Source: Agrococcus casei LMG 22410
Lineage (GTDB): Bacteria > Actinomycetota > Actinomycetes > Actinomycetales > Microbacteriaceae
Assembly: GCF_900163565.1 (NCBI RefSeq)
Contig: NZ_FUHU01000010.1
Location: forward strand, 1-64,000
DNA length: 64,000 bases
Direction: 5' to 3'
The notes below the pieces were generated by a model, which was given only the letters and a program-made list of their open reading frames with translations, searched no databases and was not told where the DNA came from. Position numbers and translations under genes: made by a program. Of the stretch, positions 25,904 through 33,565 are shown piece by piece. Positions within the stretch are counted from its first letter, which is position 1. Each line of letters begins with the position of its first letter.

Positions 25904-27363
25904 GGTGCCCCCTTGTGATGAATTGCATGCTGCTCTGGAACCGCGATCGGCAGGGTGAGCACGAACTCGGCGCCAGGATGCGCGTCTCGCACCCAGGCTC
26001 CGCCCCGATGTCGCTCGGCGATCGCGCGCACGATCGAGAGACCGAGACCCGACCCGGATGCACGCTCGCCGCTGGTGCCGCGGTTGAACCGCTCGAACAC
26101 CGCATCCTTCAGCTCGTCGGCGACACCCTCGCCGCTGTCGCGCACGAACAGGTCGATGTATCCGGGCTCGCCGAAGCGCGCGCCGATCGTCACGTCGCCG
26201 GGTGCGTACTTGGCAGCGTTGGCCGCGTACTGCAGCATGCCCTGCGTCAGCTTGGCCTCGTCGCCGATCACGCCGACCTGCGGCACCTGTGGGCCATCGT
26301 GCAGGTTGATGCCCTGCACGGCACGCGCCTTCGACTGCAGGCTGGCGACCAGGACGGGAATGTTCACGAGGTCGAAGTCGAACTGCTTCGGGTCCTGCAG
26401 CTTGGCAGCGAGGCGGATGTCGTCGACGAGTCCGGCCATGCGATCGAGCTCGTCCATCGAGATCTCGCGGGCCTCTTCGACCTCTGCGGCATCGTTCACA
26501 TCGAGCAGCTCGAGGTGGCCGCGCACGATCGTGATCGGGGTGTTGAGCTCGTGCCCGACGTCCTGCATCAGCTGGCGCTGCGAGATCAGGCCAGCATCGA
26601 GCCGGTCGAGCATCTCATTGACGGTCTGCGCCATCCGCGAGACGTCGTCGCGACCCGTGACGGGAATCCGCTCATCGAGATTCGCCGTCGAGATTCGCTG
26701 GGCCAGCGCGCTCATCTCGCCGATCGGCCGCAGCAGGCGACCCGAGATCCACATGCCGATCACCACGATCAGCAGCACGACGATCACCGACGCGATCATG
26801 AAGATGCCGGCCGCATCGTTGAGCTCGGTCAGCTCGCGCTCGAGGTCGTAGGCGATCACGTAGATCACGGGCCCGCTCACGTTGCCGTCGGCATCGGTGA
26901 CCGAGATCGGCACCGCGAGATAGCGCAGCGAGCCCTTCTCGTTCGAGAATGTTCCGAGCACGGAGTTCTGCCCGTCGACTTCGGCGACGACTCGATCGAC
27001 AAAGCCTTCGAAGGTCTCGAGCTGCACGTCGAGCGGCAGGCCGGGCACGATGGCGGCGGTGTCGTTCACGATGCCGAGGATGCCCGTGTTGTCATCGAGC
27101 GACGGCCGCGACACGACCGCTTCGAGGGCCTCGTCGGCGCTGCGCCAGGTGCTGTCGCCGACCGCGAACTGCACCGCTTCGAGGGCTGAGTAGAGGTTGC
27201 CGTCAATCTGGTCGAACTGCCGCTGGCGGTCGATGAAGTACGCAGAGCCGCCAGCCATGAGCATGCCGACAAGCGACAGCAGCGCGACGACGCCCACGAT
27301 GCGCGCTCGCACTGAGATCGCCGGCATCGTGCGGCGACGCCGGGTGGCTGCTTGTTCGGTCAC
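25888..27363 (-). CDS. Sensor histidine kinase
   Basis: The 491-residue membrane kinase has a helix at about 22-42, an extracytoplasmic domain of some 145 residues, a second helix at 186-207 (IFMIASVIVVLLIVVIGMWI), a HAMP domain, the H box QDVGHELNTPITIV with His271, and an ATPase domain with an N box near YAANAAKYAPGD and G boxes DSGEGV and GSGLGLSIV. It senses an unknown external signal and phosphorylates the adjacent response regulator, whose gene overlaps the end of this one. GTG 27363 is the first plausible start; MPAISV at residue 13 is an alternative. Confidence 0.93.
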   Translation of the reverse strand: MTEQAATRRRRTMPAISVRARIVGVVALLSLVGMLMAGGSAYFIDRQRQFDQIDGNLYSALEAVQFAVGDSTWRSADEALEAVVSRPSLDDNTGILGIVNDTAAIVPGLPLDVQLETFEGFVDRVVAEVDGQNSVLGTFSNEKGSLRYLAVPISVTDADGNVSGPVIYVIAYDLERELTELNDAAGIFMIASVIVVLLIVVIGMWISGRLLRPIGEMSALAQRISTANLDERIPVTGRDDVSRMAQTVNEMLDRLDAGLISQRQLMQDVGHELNTPITIVRGHLELLDVNDAAEVEEAREISMDELDRMAGLVDDIRLAAKLQDPKQFDFDLVNIPVLVASLQSKARAVQGINLHDGPQVPQVGVIGDEAKLTQGMLQYAANAAKYAPGDVTIGARFGEPGYIDLFVRDSGEGVADELKDAVFERFNRGTSGERASGSGLGLSIVRAIAERHRGGAWVRDAHPGAEFVLTLPIAVPEQHAIHHKGAPWLQS

Positions 27364-27400
27364 CTGTCCATTGTCGCCTGTCTGTGTGATCGATGCCTGA

Positions 27401-27422
27401 CAGGTGAGAAGATCCTCACCTG
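27401..27422. promoter_or_regulatory. Candidate response-regulator site, copy 1
   Basis: CAGGTGAG at 27401-27408 pairs with CTCACCTG at 27415-27422. The element lies in the 102-bp gap between the divergent sensor kinase and phosphotransferase genes. A 22-bp element of nearly the same sequence and symmetry is at 28639-28660. Confidence 0.6.
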
Positions 27423-27465
27423 CCCCGCGCGCTGGTGCGAAGTCTGGTGTGATCGTACTGTGCAG

Positions 27466-28626
27466 ATGAAACCCACCGAGCGCGAGCTGCTCGACGACGC
27501 CCTGGGCGACCGCTTTCTCGACGAGCCGCAGCTGATCAGCTCTGAGCCCTACGGCGACGGCGCGATCGCCGGCTTCTCGGTGCTCGAGTCGGCGGCCACC
27601 GCGTTCGACGACCCCAATGCCGAGGGCACGACCACCACGAACTGGTACGTCGACACCTCCGGCCGCAGCGTCGAGCAGGAGACCGGGCTCGTCCTGGGCG
27701 ACCCCGACAAGCCCGAGGCGCGCATCTGGCTGCACCCTGCCGATCCGCGCCTCCCCGCACTCGCGCCCGCGAGCTTCGACCACTCGGCGGCAGTGCTGCT
27801 CGAGCGCATGGGACTGCAGCTGACGGGCTCGCCGCACCTGCTGGCGTACCGCGCGGGCAAGCGAGCAGTCTTTCGGATGCGCGGCACCGAGAGCGACACC
27901 TTCCTGAAGGTCGTGCGCCCCAAGGTCGTCGAAGAGCTTGCCCGCGTGCACACCGCCCTGGCCGATGCCGGCCTTCCGGTGCCCCGCATCATCGCGTGGG
28001 GCCAGTTCGGACTCATCGCGATGGAGTCGGCCGCAGGCGTCGCACTGTCGAAGACCGTCAACGACATGTCTGCTGACGCAGTGCTCGACGAGATCGACCT
28101 GGTTCGCACGCGCCTTGCGGGAGTCGACCTGCAGCGGGATGCGCGCGCATCCCTGGCACGTCGCGTCGACTGGTACTCGGCTCGGCTGCGTGCTGCGGCT
28201 GCCGGCGACGAGGCCTTCGCGGCGCTCGTGGAAGCGCTGATCGCCGAGCTCGGCGAGCCCATGCCCCAGCAGCGAACGGCAACAGTGCACGGCGACCTGC
28301 ACATCGGGCAGCTGTTCATGAGCGAAGGCTCGATCTCAGGACTCATCGACGTCGACACGACCGGCACCGGCAATCCCGTCGACGACGAAGCCGCGTTCAT
28401 CGGGCACCTGGTCGCAACCGTCGCGCTGCGGGAGGCTGCTGGGTTCGATGCCTCGGGCATCCGTGCGACTGCATTCGACGCACTCGAGCGGTGGCGCACC
28501 GACGAGCTGCGACACGTGCTCGGGGTGCACATCATGGGGCACGCGATTCTGCCAGCCGGACGCGGCAATGTCGAGACGGCTCTGGCGATGGTGCGGATGG
28601 GGATCGAGCTGCTCGCACGGCTCTGA
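27466..28626 (+). CDS. APH-fold phosphotransferase, paralogue of 24319-25221
   Basis: The 386-residue protein carries the kinase-fold core HGDLHIGQLFMS near residue 275 and LIDVDTTGTGN shortly after, with an N-lobe TFLKVVRPK. An extra N-terminal domain of about 85 residues (ERELLDDALGDRFLDEPQ ...) distinguishes it from its paralogue on the other side of the two-component system. The substrate is unknown. ATG 27466 was chosen. Its promoter region shares the palindrome at 27401-27422 with the divergent sensor kinase, which suggests control by that system. Confidence 0.82.
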   Translation: MKPTERELLDDALGDRFLDEPQLISSEPYGDGAIAGFSVLESAATAFDDPNAEGTTTTNWYVDTSGRSVEQETGLVLGDPDKPEARIWLHPADPRLPALAPASFDHSAAVLLERMGLQLTGSPHLLAYRAGKRAVFRMRGTESDTFLKVVRPKVVEELARVHTALADAGLPVPRIIAWGQFGLIAMESAAGVALSKTVNDMSADAVLDEIDLVRTRLAGVDLQRDARASLARRVDWYSARLRAAAAGDEAFAALVEALIAELGEPMPQQRTATVHGDLHIGQLFMSEGSISGLIDVDTTGTGNPVDDEAAFIGHLVATVALREAAGFDASGIRATAFDALERWRTDELRHVLGVHIMGHAILPAGRGNVETALAMVRMGIELLARL

Positions 28627-28638
28627 CGCTCGGCCGCA

Positions 28639-28660
28639 CAGATGAGAAGTCTCTCATCTG
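28639..28660. promoter_or_regulatory. Candidate response-regulator site, copy 2
   Basis: CAGATGAGA and TCTCATCTG form a perfect 9-4-9 palindrome 42 bp before the ATG of the small secreted protein gene. Further TCTC/TTCACCTG units follow at about 11-bp steps (28662, 28674), a spacing usual for OmpR-type direct repeats. Confidence 0.6.
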
Positions 28661-28702
28661 GTTCTCCCCCGCTGTTCACCTGCGTTCGCGAGACTTGTCG
28701 TC

Positions 28703-29092
28703 ATGCAGAGCAAATGGGTCATCGGAGCAGCCGTGTCGACACTGTCGATCGGCGTCATCGGCGTATCTGCCGCATTCGCGGCGAGCTCGGCTCACCTCAG
28801 TGATCAGTCTGGCGTGACCATCTCGGCAGGCATCCAGGGCGAGAGCATTACGCCCATCGCGAATCCCATCGACGCGATGCAGCGTGCGGGCGAGCCCGGC
28901 ACGAGCGACTCGAAGAACCAAGCTGACAACAAGAACCAGGCCGACGACAAGAACTCGCAGCACAACGGCAATCAGCAGACGCAGCAGAAGCCGCCCCAGC
29001 AGACGCAGGCGCCGCAGCCCGAGGCACCCGTCGTGGCTCCCCCGCCCCAGCCGCAGTCGGTGTCGTCGGTCTCGGTGGAGTCGTTCGACTGA
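28703..29092 (+). CDS. Small secreted Gln/Asn/Pro-rich protein
   Basis: The 129-residue product has a Sec signal peptide (WVIGAAVSTLSIGVIGVSAA, cleavage near AFA-AS). The mature chain is hydrophilic: a short unique part, then an Asn/Asp/Gln/Lys stretch (DNKNQADDKN), a Pro/Gln stretch and the ending SVSSVSVESFD. It has no cysteine, lipobox or sorting signal and is likely unstructured outside the cell. I recognise no family. A palindrome shared with the promoter of the upstream two-component system suggests that it is a target of that system. Confidence 0.78.
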   Translation: MQSKWVIGAAVSTLSIGVIGVSAAFAASSAHLSDQSGVTISAGIQGESITPIANPIDAMQRAGEPGTSDSKNQADNKNQADDKNSQHNGNQQTQQKPPQQTQAPQPEAPVVAPPPQPQSVSSVSVESFD

Positions 29093-29110
29093 GCTGAGTG
29101 AGCCTACCTG

Positions 29111-29157
29111 ATCGTTAGTCAGAATAATTAGTCTGGCAAATTTGCTAGACTAACGAT
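29111..29157. promoter_or_regulatory. MarR operator and promoter
   Basis: A 26-bp palindrome with one mismatched pair lies at 29128-29153 (TTAGTCTGGCAAA and its partner). A wider pair, ATCGTTAGTC at 29111-29120 and GACTAACGAT at 29148-29157, overlaps it. TAGACT at 29146-29151 fits a -10 box eight bases before the GTG of the MarR gene, so bound repressor would cover the promoter. Confidence 0.7.
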
Positions 29158-29159
29158 TT

Positions 29160-29588
29160 GTGCCTGAATTCGGTCCTCTCCCCAACTCCCTCCGCCGTGC
29201 GGTGACGCGACTCTCGCGACAGCTGCGACGCAACAACGACTTCACAGAGCTCAGCTTTCCGCAGGTGTCGGCACTCGGCATCCTGCTCGCGCACGGCTCG
29301 ATGACCCTGCAGGAGCTCGCCGAGCGCGAGGGCATCACCCCGCCGAGCATGCTGAAGTCGGTGCAGCGGCTGATCGAGCTCGAGTACGTGGGCAAAGCGC
29401 CGCACGAGACCGACGGACGCAAGCAGCTGCTGACCATCACCGAGCGCGGCCACGAGGTCATCGACGACATCCGCGAGCGCCGCAACGAGTGGCTGCGGGC
29501 GCGCCTCGATGCGCTCAGCCCCGAAGAGATCGACGTGCTCGAGCAGGCGCTGCCGATTCTCTTCCGACTGGCAGAGCGCGATGTTTAG
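29160..29588 (+). CDS. MarR family regulator
   Basis: The 142-residue protein has a MarR winged helix (MTLQELAEREGITPPSMLKSVQRLIELEYVGKAP, residues 48-82) and the wing ETDGRKQLLTITERG. It is co-transcribed with, and overlaps by eight bases, the gene for an MFS exporter, which it most likely represses. A strong palindrome covers its own promoter. The start is GTG 29160; there is almost no leader. Confidence 0.9.
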   Translation: MPEFGPLPNSLRRAVTRLSRQLRRNNDFTELSFPQVSALGILLAHGSMTLQELAEREGITPPSMLKSVQRLIELEYVGKAPHETDGRKQLLTITERGHEVIDDIRERRNEWLRARLDALSPEEIDVLEQALPILFRLAERDV

Positions 29589-30837
29589 GTCGCTCACACT
29601 CTTCAACTACCGCGCCTGGTTCTTCGGAGCCCTGATCTCGAACATCGGCGCCTGGATGCAGTCGACGGCACTGGCATGGATCGTGCTGACCGTGCTGACC
29701 GAGAACGACGCCGGAGCCGTCGGCATCAACATGGCGCTGCAGTTCGGCCCGCAGCTGCTGCTCGTGCCGATCAGCGGTCTCATCGCCGACAAGTTCGACC
29801 GCCGCAAGATCCTGCTGATGACGCAGACGTCGCTGGGGCTGCTCGCCGTGGCGCTGGCGGCGATCACCGTCACCGGCGTCGTCGAGCTCTGGATGGTGCA
29901 GATCTTCGCGTTCGCATTCGGTGTGACGCAGGCCATCGACGCACCCGCTCGCCAGGCGTTCGTGTCGCAGCTGGTGGGTCGCAAGTTTCTGCCCAATGCC
30001 GTCGCGCTGAACTCGGCGTCCTTCCACGGTGCGCGCCTCATCGGCCCCGCTGTCGCCGGTGTCTCGATTGCGATCGTCGGCCCCGGCTGGGTGTTCGCGC
30101 TCAACGCGCTGACCTTTGCGGCGATGATCATCGCCCTGCTCGCGATGCGCACCGACGAGCTCGAGCCGAGCCCTCGCGGCGCGAAGGGCTTTGGCGACAT
30201 CGTGCAGGGTCTCAAATATGTGCGGCGGCGCGACGACATTCTGATCGTCATGCTGATGGCCGTGCTGCTGGGCACGTTCGGGCTCAACTTTCAGATTTTC
30301 ATCTCGACCATGACGCTCGAATTCGGCTCCGACGCCGAAGTGTTCGGCCTGCTGTCGAGCGCTATGGCGATCGGTTCGGTGACCGGTGCACTGCTGTCGG
30401 CGAGGTCAGAGCGCCCGAAGTACTCGGTCATCATCGGAGGACTCGGGCTCTTCGCAATCGGCACCGCAGCTGCGGCGTGGGCTCCGGGCCTGATCTTCTT
30501 CGCGGTGACGCTGGCTGCTGTCGGGTTCTTCGCGCAGCTGTTCATGACCAACGCCAACTCCATGGTGCAGCTCTCGACCGCACCCGAGATGCGTGGTCGC
30601 GTCATGGCGCTCTACTCAGCGGTCTTCATGGGCGGAACCCCCATCGGCGCCCCGCTGGTCGGCTTCGTCGCCAACGGCCTGGGCGCCCGCTGGGGCGTGA
30701 TGGTCGCGAGCATCGCGACGCTGATCGCGTTCGGCATCGGACTCGCGTGGTGGATCAAGGCTCGTCGAGCAGAGCGGATGACGCGGACCGGAACCCTGAC
30801 AGTCGCCCCCGTCGTCGACCAGGACACCCGCAACTAG
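29581..30837 (+). CDS. MFS exporter (EntS-like)
   Basis: The 418-residue protein has twelve predicted helices and resembles the enterobactin exporter-like MFS_3 group: FNYRAWFFGALISNIGAWMQ at the N-terminus, GLIADKFDRRKILLMTQT between helices 2 and 3, IDAPARQAFVSQLV and ARLIGPAVAGV around helix 5. Members export siderophores, drugs or other small compounds. The start ATG 29581 lies within the end of the MarR gene. The pairing with MarR suggests drug- or metabolite-induced export. Confidence 0.9.
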   Translation: MFRSLTLFNYRAWFFGALISNIGAWMQSTALAWIVLTVLTENDAGAVGINMALQFGPQLLLVPISGLIADKFDRRKILLMTQTSLGLLAVALAAITVTGVVELWMVQIFAFAFGVTQAIDAPARQAFVSQLVGRKFLPNAVALNSASFHGARLIGPAVAGVSIAIVGPGWVFALNALTFAAMIIALLAMRTDELEPSPRGAKGFGDIVQGLKYVRRRDDILIVMLMAVLLGTFGLNFQIFISTMTLEFGSDAEVFGLLSSAMAIGSVTGALLSARSERPKYSVIIGGLGLFAIGTAAAAWAPGLIFFAVTLAAVGFFAQLFMTNANSMVQLSTAPEMRGRVMALYSAVFMGGTPIGAPLVGFVANGLGARWGVMVASIATLIAFGIGLAWWIKARRAERMTRTGTLTVAPVVDQDTRN

Positions 30838-30867
30838 CGTCGCGCATCCGCTGAACTCCTTCCGCAG

Positions 30868-30945
30868 TTATGCACACCACAGTTGTCCACAAGTCTGTGG
30901 ATAACCCGCCACAAAGCCCGGTTTCCTGTGGACAACTGTGGATAA
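30868..30945. other. Cluster of five DnaA boxes
   Basis: Five 9-mers match the DnaA box TTATCCACA or its high-GC form TTGTCCACA: TTATGCACA 30868-30876 (+, one mismatch), TTGTCCACA 30883-30891 (+), TTATCCACA 30896-30904 (-), TTGTCCACA 30927-30935 (-) and TTATCCACA 30937-30945 (-). They lie between the convergent ends of the MFS gene and the FUSC gene. No dnaA, dnaN or other origin gene is near. Confidence 0.8.
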
Positions 30946-30966
30946 CTCTCGCCAAGAGGTGGAGAA

Positions 30967-32020
30967 TCAGTCGTCGGCAGCACCTTCACGGCCAGCTTCT
31001 GACCTGCGCAGCAGCGGGTACGTCACAGCCGAAACGCCCATGCCGACGACCACGCCGATGACGGTTTCGATGAGCCGATCGATCATGAGGGACTCGATCG
31101 GCACGGGAAACGCCAAGTAGGTCAGCACGATCGCAAGCGGCGTGATGAAGATGCAGGCCATCGCGTAGTTGCGCCCCACGACGAACTCAACCGCAAACTG
31201 CAGCAGTGGCAGCAGGATCAGCAGTGACCACGGCGGGATCTCGCCAAGCAGAATCACCGCCGAGAGCCCGAGGCCCAGGAGCGTGCCCACTACGCGGTGT
31301 GAAGAACGCACGACCTGATGGCGGATGCGGTGCATCGAGATCCGCACGACGGCGGCGATCATCGCCCAGAACGGGTATCCGATGCCGGCTGCCGTTGCGA
31401 TCGTTCCGGCAAGCAGCACCGCGACGACAGCGCGCAGCGACATGACCAGCGGATGCTTGGGCTGGGCAGGAGGGGAAGGCTGCGGCTGGGTTGGCATCAG
31501 CCACGACTCCAGAGCGCCGAGCAGCACAGCGACGGATGCGGTGGCGAACGTCACGAAGAAGGCCCAGAGGAATCGTCTCGATCTGGGTCGGCACCGACGA
31601 GATGGTCGCAAACGAGAACACCATGAACATCGGCCCCGCTGGCCGCCAGGAGGCGACCTCGCTTCGCCACCCCGCGAATCCGGCCCATGCTGCTGCAACC
31701 GGAATCGCAACCCAAGCACGCGCATCGAGCGTAGCGACAAGTGCGCCTGTCGTTGCCGAGGCTGTGAGCAGCAGGCCCATTCCAACCTGCGTGCGCCAGC
31801 GGGTCGGTGAAGTCAGACGCCCGCCGTACAGTGTCGTGAAGACGCCAAAGCACGCGTAGAGGGCGAGGTCCATGCGGTCTGTCGTGAGCAGCACGACGAG
31901 CGCGCCCAAGATGAGCAGGCCAGCACGCACGCCGACGCGCCACGAGCCGGGAGCGGGCGCAAGCGAGACGAGGTCTCGGCCGACGACTGTGACTATGCCG
32001 GTGCGTGGCGGTTTCGACAC
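30967..32020 (-). pseudogene. FUSC family membrane protein, frameshifted
   Basis: Two overlapping frames together make one FUSC (fusaric acid resistance/aromatic acid exporter-like) protein. The N-terminal half starts at ATG 32020 and runs to about 31575 (SWRVGVRAGLLILGALVVLL ... SFATISSVPTQIETI). The C-terminal half, from about 31575 to 30967, is in the +1 frame (FLWAFFVTFATASVAVLLGA ... VVVGMGVSAVTYPLL). Both halves are hydrophobic and continue the same fold, with one extra base (or two missing) near 31570-31580. The gene is either recently broken or the sequence has an indel error. Its 3' end converges with the MFS gene across the DnaA-box cluster. Confidence 0.78.
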
Positions 32021-32022
32021 TG

Positions 32023-32505
32023 CTACGCCGCGAGCGCCGTTTCGATGTCGGCGGCGATGTCGGCCGGATCGACGTTCGATGCGTAGCGCTTGACGACCTG
32101 GCCGTCACGTCCGATGAGGAACTTCGTGAAGTTCCACTTGATGGCGTCGCCGAGGATGCCACCCTTCTCAGTCTTCAGCCACTGATAGAGGGGGTGGGCG
32201 TTCTTGCCATTGACCTTGATCTTCTCGAACATCGGAAACGAGACGCCGTAGTTGACCTGGCAGAACTCTTCGATGTCGCCGCTGGCGCCAGGCTCCTGGC
32301 CCGCGAACTCGTTCGACGGAAAGCCCAGGACGGTGAAGCCCTTGTCGCGGTAGCTGTCGAAGAGCTGCTGCAGCCCGGCGTACTGGGGCGTGAATCCGCA
32401 CTTCGATGCGGTGTTGACGACGAGCGCGACGCTGCCGTCGAAGTCTGCGAGCGAACGCTCTTCGCCTGCGAGTGTGGTGGCCGAGAAATCTGCGAGCTTC
32501 GTCAT
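32023..32505 (-). CDS. Glutathione peroxidase family thiol peroxidase
   Basis: The 160-residue protein is a Cys-type member of the glutathione peroxidase family. NTASKCGFTPQY carries the peroxidatic Cys36, GFPSNEFAGQEPG holds Gln70, and KWNFTKFLI holds Trp124 and Asn125, completing the catalytic tetrad; Cys82 is the probable resolving residue. It would reduce hydroperoxides, in actinobacteria probably with thioredoxin. It is three bases upstream of the FUSC gene on the same strand, so the two may share a transcript. ATG 32505 lacks a clear ribosome-binding site. Confidence 0.93.
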   Translation of the reverse strand: MTKLADFSATTLAGEERSLADFDGSVALVVNTASKCGFTPQYAGLQQLFDSYRDKGFTVLGFPSNEFAGQEPGASGDIEEFCQVNYGVSFPMFEKIKVNGKNAHPLYQWLKTEKGGILGDAIKWNFTKFLIGRDGQVVKRYASNVDPADIAADIETALAA

Positions 32506-32529
32506 GCATCCATTGTCTCACTGCCTTAA

Positions 32530-32580
32530 GTTGCGAAAAACGCACCAGTTTGACGGTCAAACCGGTGCGTTTTTCGCAAC
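32530..32580. repeat. Interspersed palindromic repeat, copy B
   Basis: This is a 51-bp palindrome with 25-bp arms, one central base (32555) and one mismatched pair. The core matches copy A except for CCAG in place of CCGG in the left arm. Unlike the other copies it lies between two divergent starts (32505 minus, 32661 plus), so a role only as terminator does not fit. Confidence 0.88.
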
Positions 32581-32606
32581 ATCTGGCGCAGAGGGGCGCA
32601 CGTGTG

Positions 32607-32641
32607 TATATTGATTATCGGTATATCGATTGGCGATATAC
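32607..32641. promoter_or_regulatory. AT-rich operator/promoter of the membrane protein/XRE pair
   Basis: TATATTGATTATCG at 32607-32620 and TATATCGATTGGCG at 32622-32635 are near-identical direct repeats 15 bp apart. The second also forms the inverted repeat GTATATCG-ATTGG-CGATATAC (32621-32641). The AT-richness stands out in this genome. AAGGAG and GTG 32661 follow. Confidence 0.6.
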
Positions 32642-32660
32642 AGCTAGAGAAGGAGACGCC

Positions 32661-33290
32661 GTGAGCGTCAATCGAATCGTCAGGGTCAGCATCTCCCGCA
32701 CCCTCCTCATCGCAGTCATCGTGTTCGCCAGCCTGGGCGCACTGGCATCCCTCGTCTACGGTGGTCTGGCGCACACGGCAACTGTGCGCGTTTCACAAGT
32801 CGAAGTCAGTGTTGCAAGCACAAGCACTCCACAGCTTGACCTGCCCGGGGGCGCCTGGTCTGAGTACTCGACCGCCTACGTGTCGATAGCTTTCGACCAG
32901 AACCCGGCACTCGCGCTGCTCGAAGCCGCGACCGTGCTGCCCTACATCACCGGCGGCGTCACATCCCTGATGGTGCTGATGCTCGCCATCCAGCTGCTGC
33001 GCCGCCGCCCCTTCGGCATCGTCGCCGGAGTCGCGATGCTCGTGAACGCGGTCGTGGCAATCGGCAGCGGAATCGTGGTTCCCGCGCTGAAGGCTGAAGC
33101 TGAGCAGATCATGGTCGCCTACCTCAACCTCCCGCGGCACGGTCCCGCACCCGACTGGGTGACGCCCGCATCCCACGACTGGACCGATACCGACTGGACT
33201 CTCGTGCTGCTGGGGCTGATGATCGGGCTGGGAGGCTGGCTGGTGCTCAGAGGGAGGGCACTGCAGCACGACCTGGAAGGGACCATCTGA
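32661..33290 (+). CDS. Four-helix membrane protein paired with an XRE regulator (DUF2975-like)
   Basis: The 209-residue protein has hydrophobic segments near 13-35, 92-112 (VLPYITGGVTSLMVLMLAIQ), 117-140 and 183-202, with an external loop of about 55 residues. The arrangement and the following, overlapping XRE gene recall DUF2975 membrane protein/HTH pairs, but sequence similarity could not be tested. GTG 33290's neighbour begins inside its stop codon (ATGA). The start is GTG 32661 behind AGAAGGAG. Confidence 0.72.
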   Translation: MSVNRIVRVSISRTLLIAVIVFASLGALASLVYGGLAHTATVRVSQVEVSVASTSTPQLDLPGGAWSEYSTAYVSIAFDQNPALALLEAATVLPYITGGVTSLMVLMLAIQLLRRRPFGIVAGVAMLVNAVVAIGSGIVVPALKAEAEQIMVAYLNLPRHGPAPDWVTPASHDWTDTDWTLVLLGLMIGLGGWLVLRGRALQHDLEGTI

Positions 33291-33535
33291 TGGCCCGCAA
33301 GGAGGAGCCCGCCGGCGACGCCCCCATCCACTGCCGCCTCGACGAGCTGCTGGCCGAGCGCGATATGACGTTGACCGAACTCACAAAGCGCGTCGACATC
33401 ACCTACGCCAACCTGTCGGTGCTGAAGAACGATCGCGGACGCGCGATCAGGTTCTCGACGCTCGCGGCGATTTGCGAAGCGCTCGACTGCACGGTCGGCG
33501 AACTCCTCGAAGTTTCGACAAACGCACCGGTTTGA
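33290..33535 (+). CDS. Small XRE family regulator
   Basis: The 81-residue protein is a single Cro/CI-type helix-turn-helix (LDELLAERDMTLTELTKRVD ... TYANLSVLKNDRGRAIRFST) of the YozG-like type. It is translationally coupled to the membrane protein gene and probably represses the pair through the AT-rich repeats at 32607-32641. Its last seven codons and stop lie inside palindrome copy C, so the repeat supplies the C-terminus STNAPV. Confidence 0.85.
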   Translation: MARKEEPAGDAPIHCRLDELLAERDMTLTELTKRVDITYANLSVLKNDRGRAIRFSTLAAICEALDCTVGELLEVSTNAPV

Positions 33536-33562
33536 CGGTCAAACCGGTGCGTTTCTCGCAAC
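33512..33562. repeat. Interspersed palindromic repeat, copy C
   Basis: This 51-bp palindrome has 25-bp arms and one central base (33537); two base pairs are mismatched. It includes the stop codon of the XRE gene (33533-33535) and ends four bases before the stop of deoC on the other strand, a position suited to bidirectional termination. Confidence 0.88.
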
Positions 33563-33565
33563 AGA

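Noticed and set aside
30868-30945. Chromosomal replication origin
   Set aside because: DnaA boxes are present, but dnaA, dnaN, recF, gyrB, rpmH and an AT-rich unwinding element are absent. Treated as a DnaA-binding cluster instead.
31540-31620. Programmed frameshift in the FUSC gene
   Set aside because: No clear slippery heptamer or downstream pseudoknot is visible at the junction; a mutation or sequence error is simpler.
18557-33562. The three palindromes as ends of a composite transposon
   Set aside because: No transposase gene or target-site duplication is seen, and the DNA between them holds ordinary chromosomal genes. A mobile origin of each small repeat is still possible.
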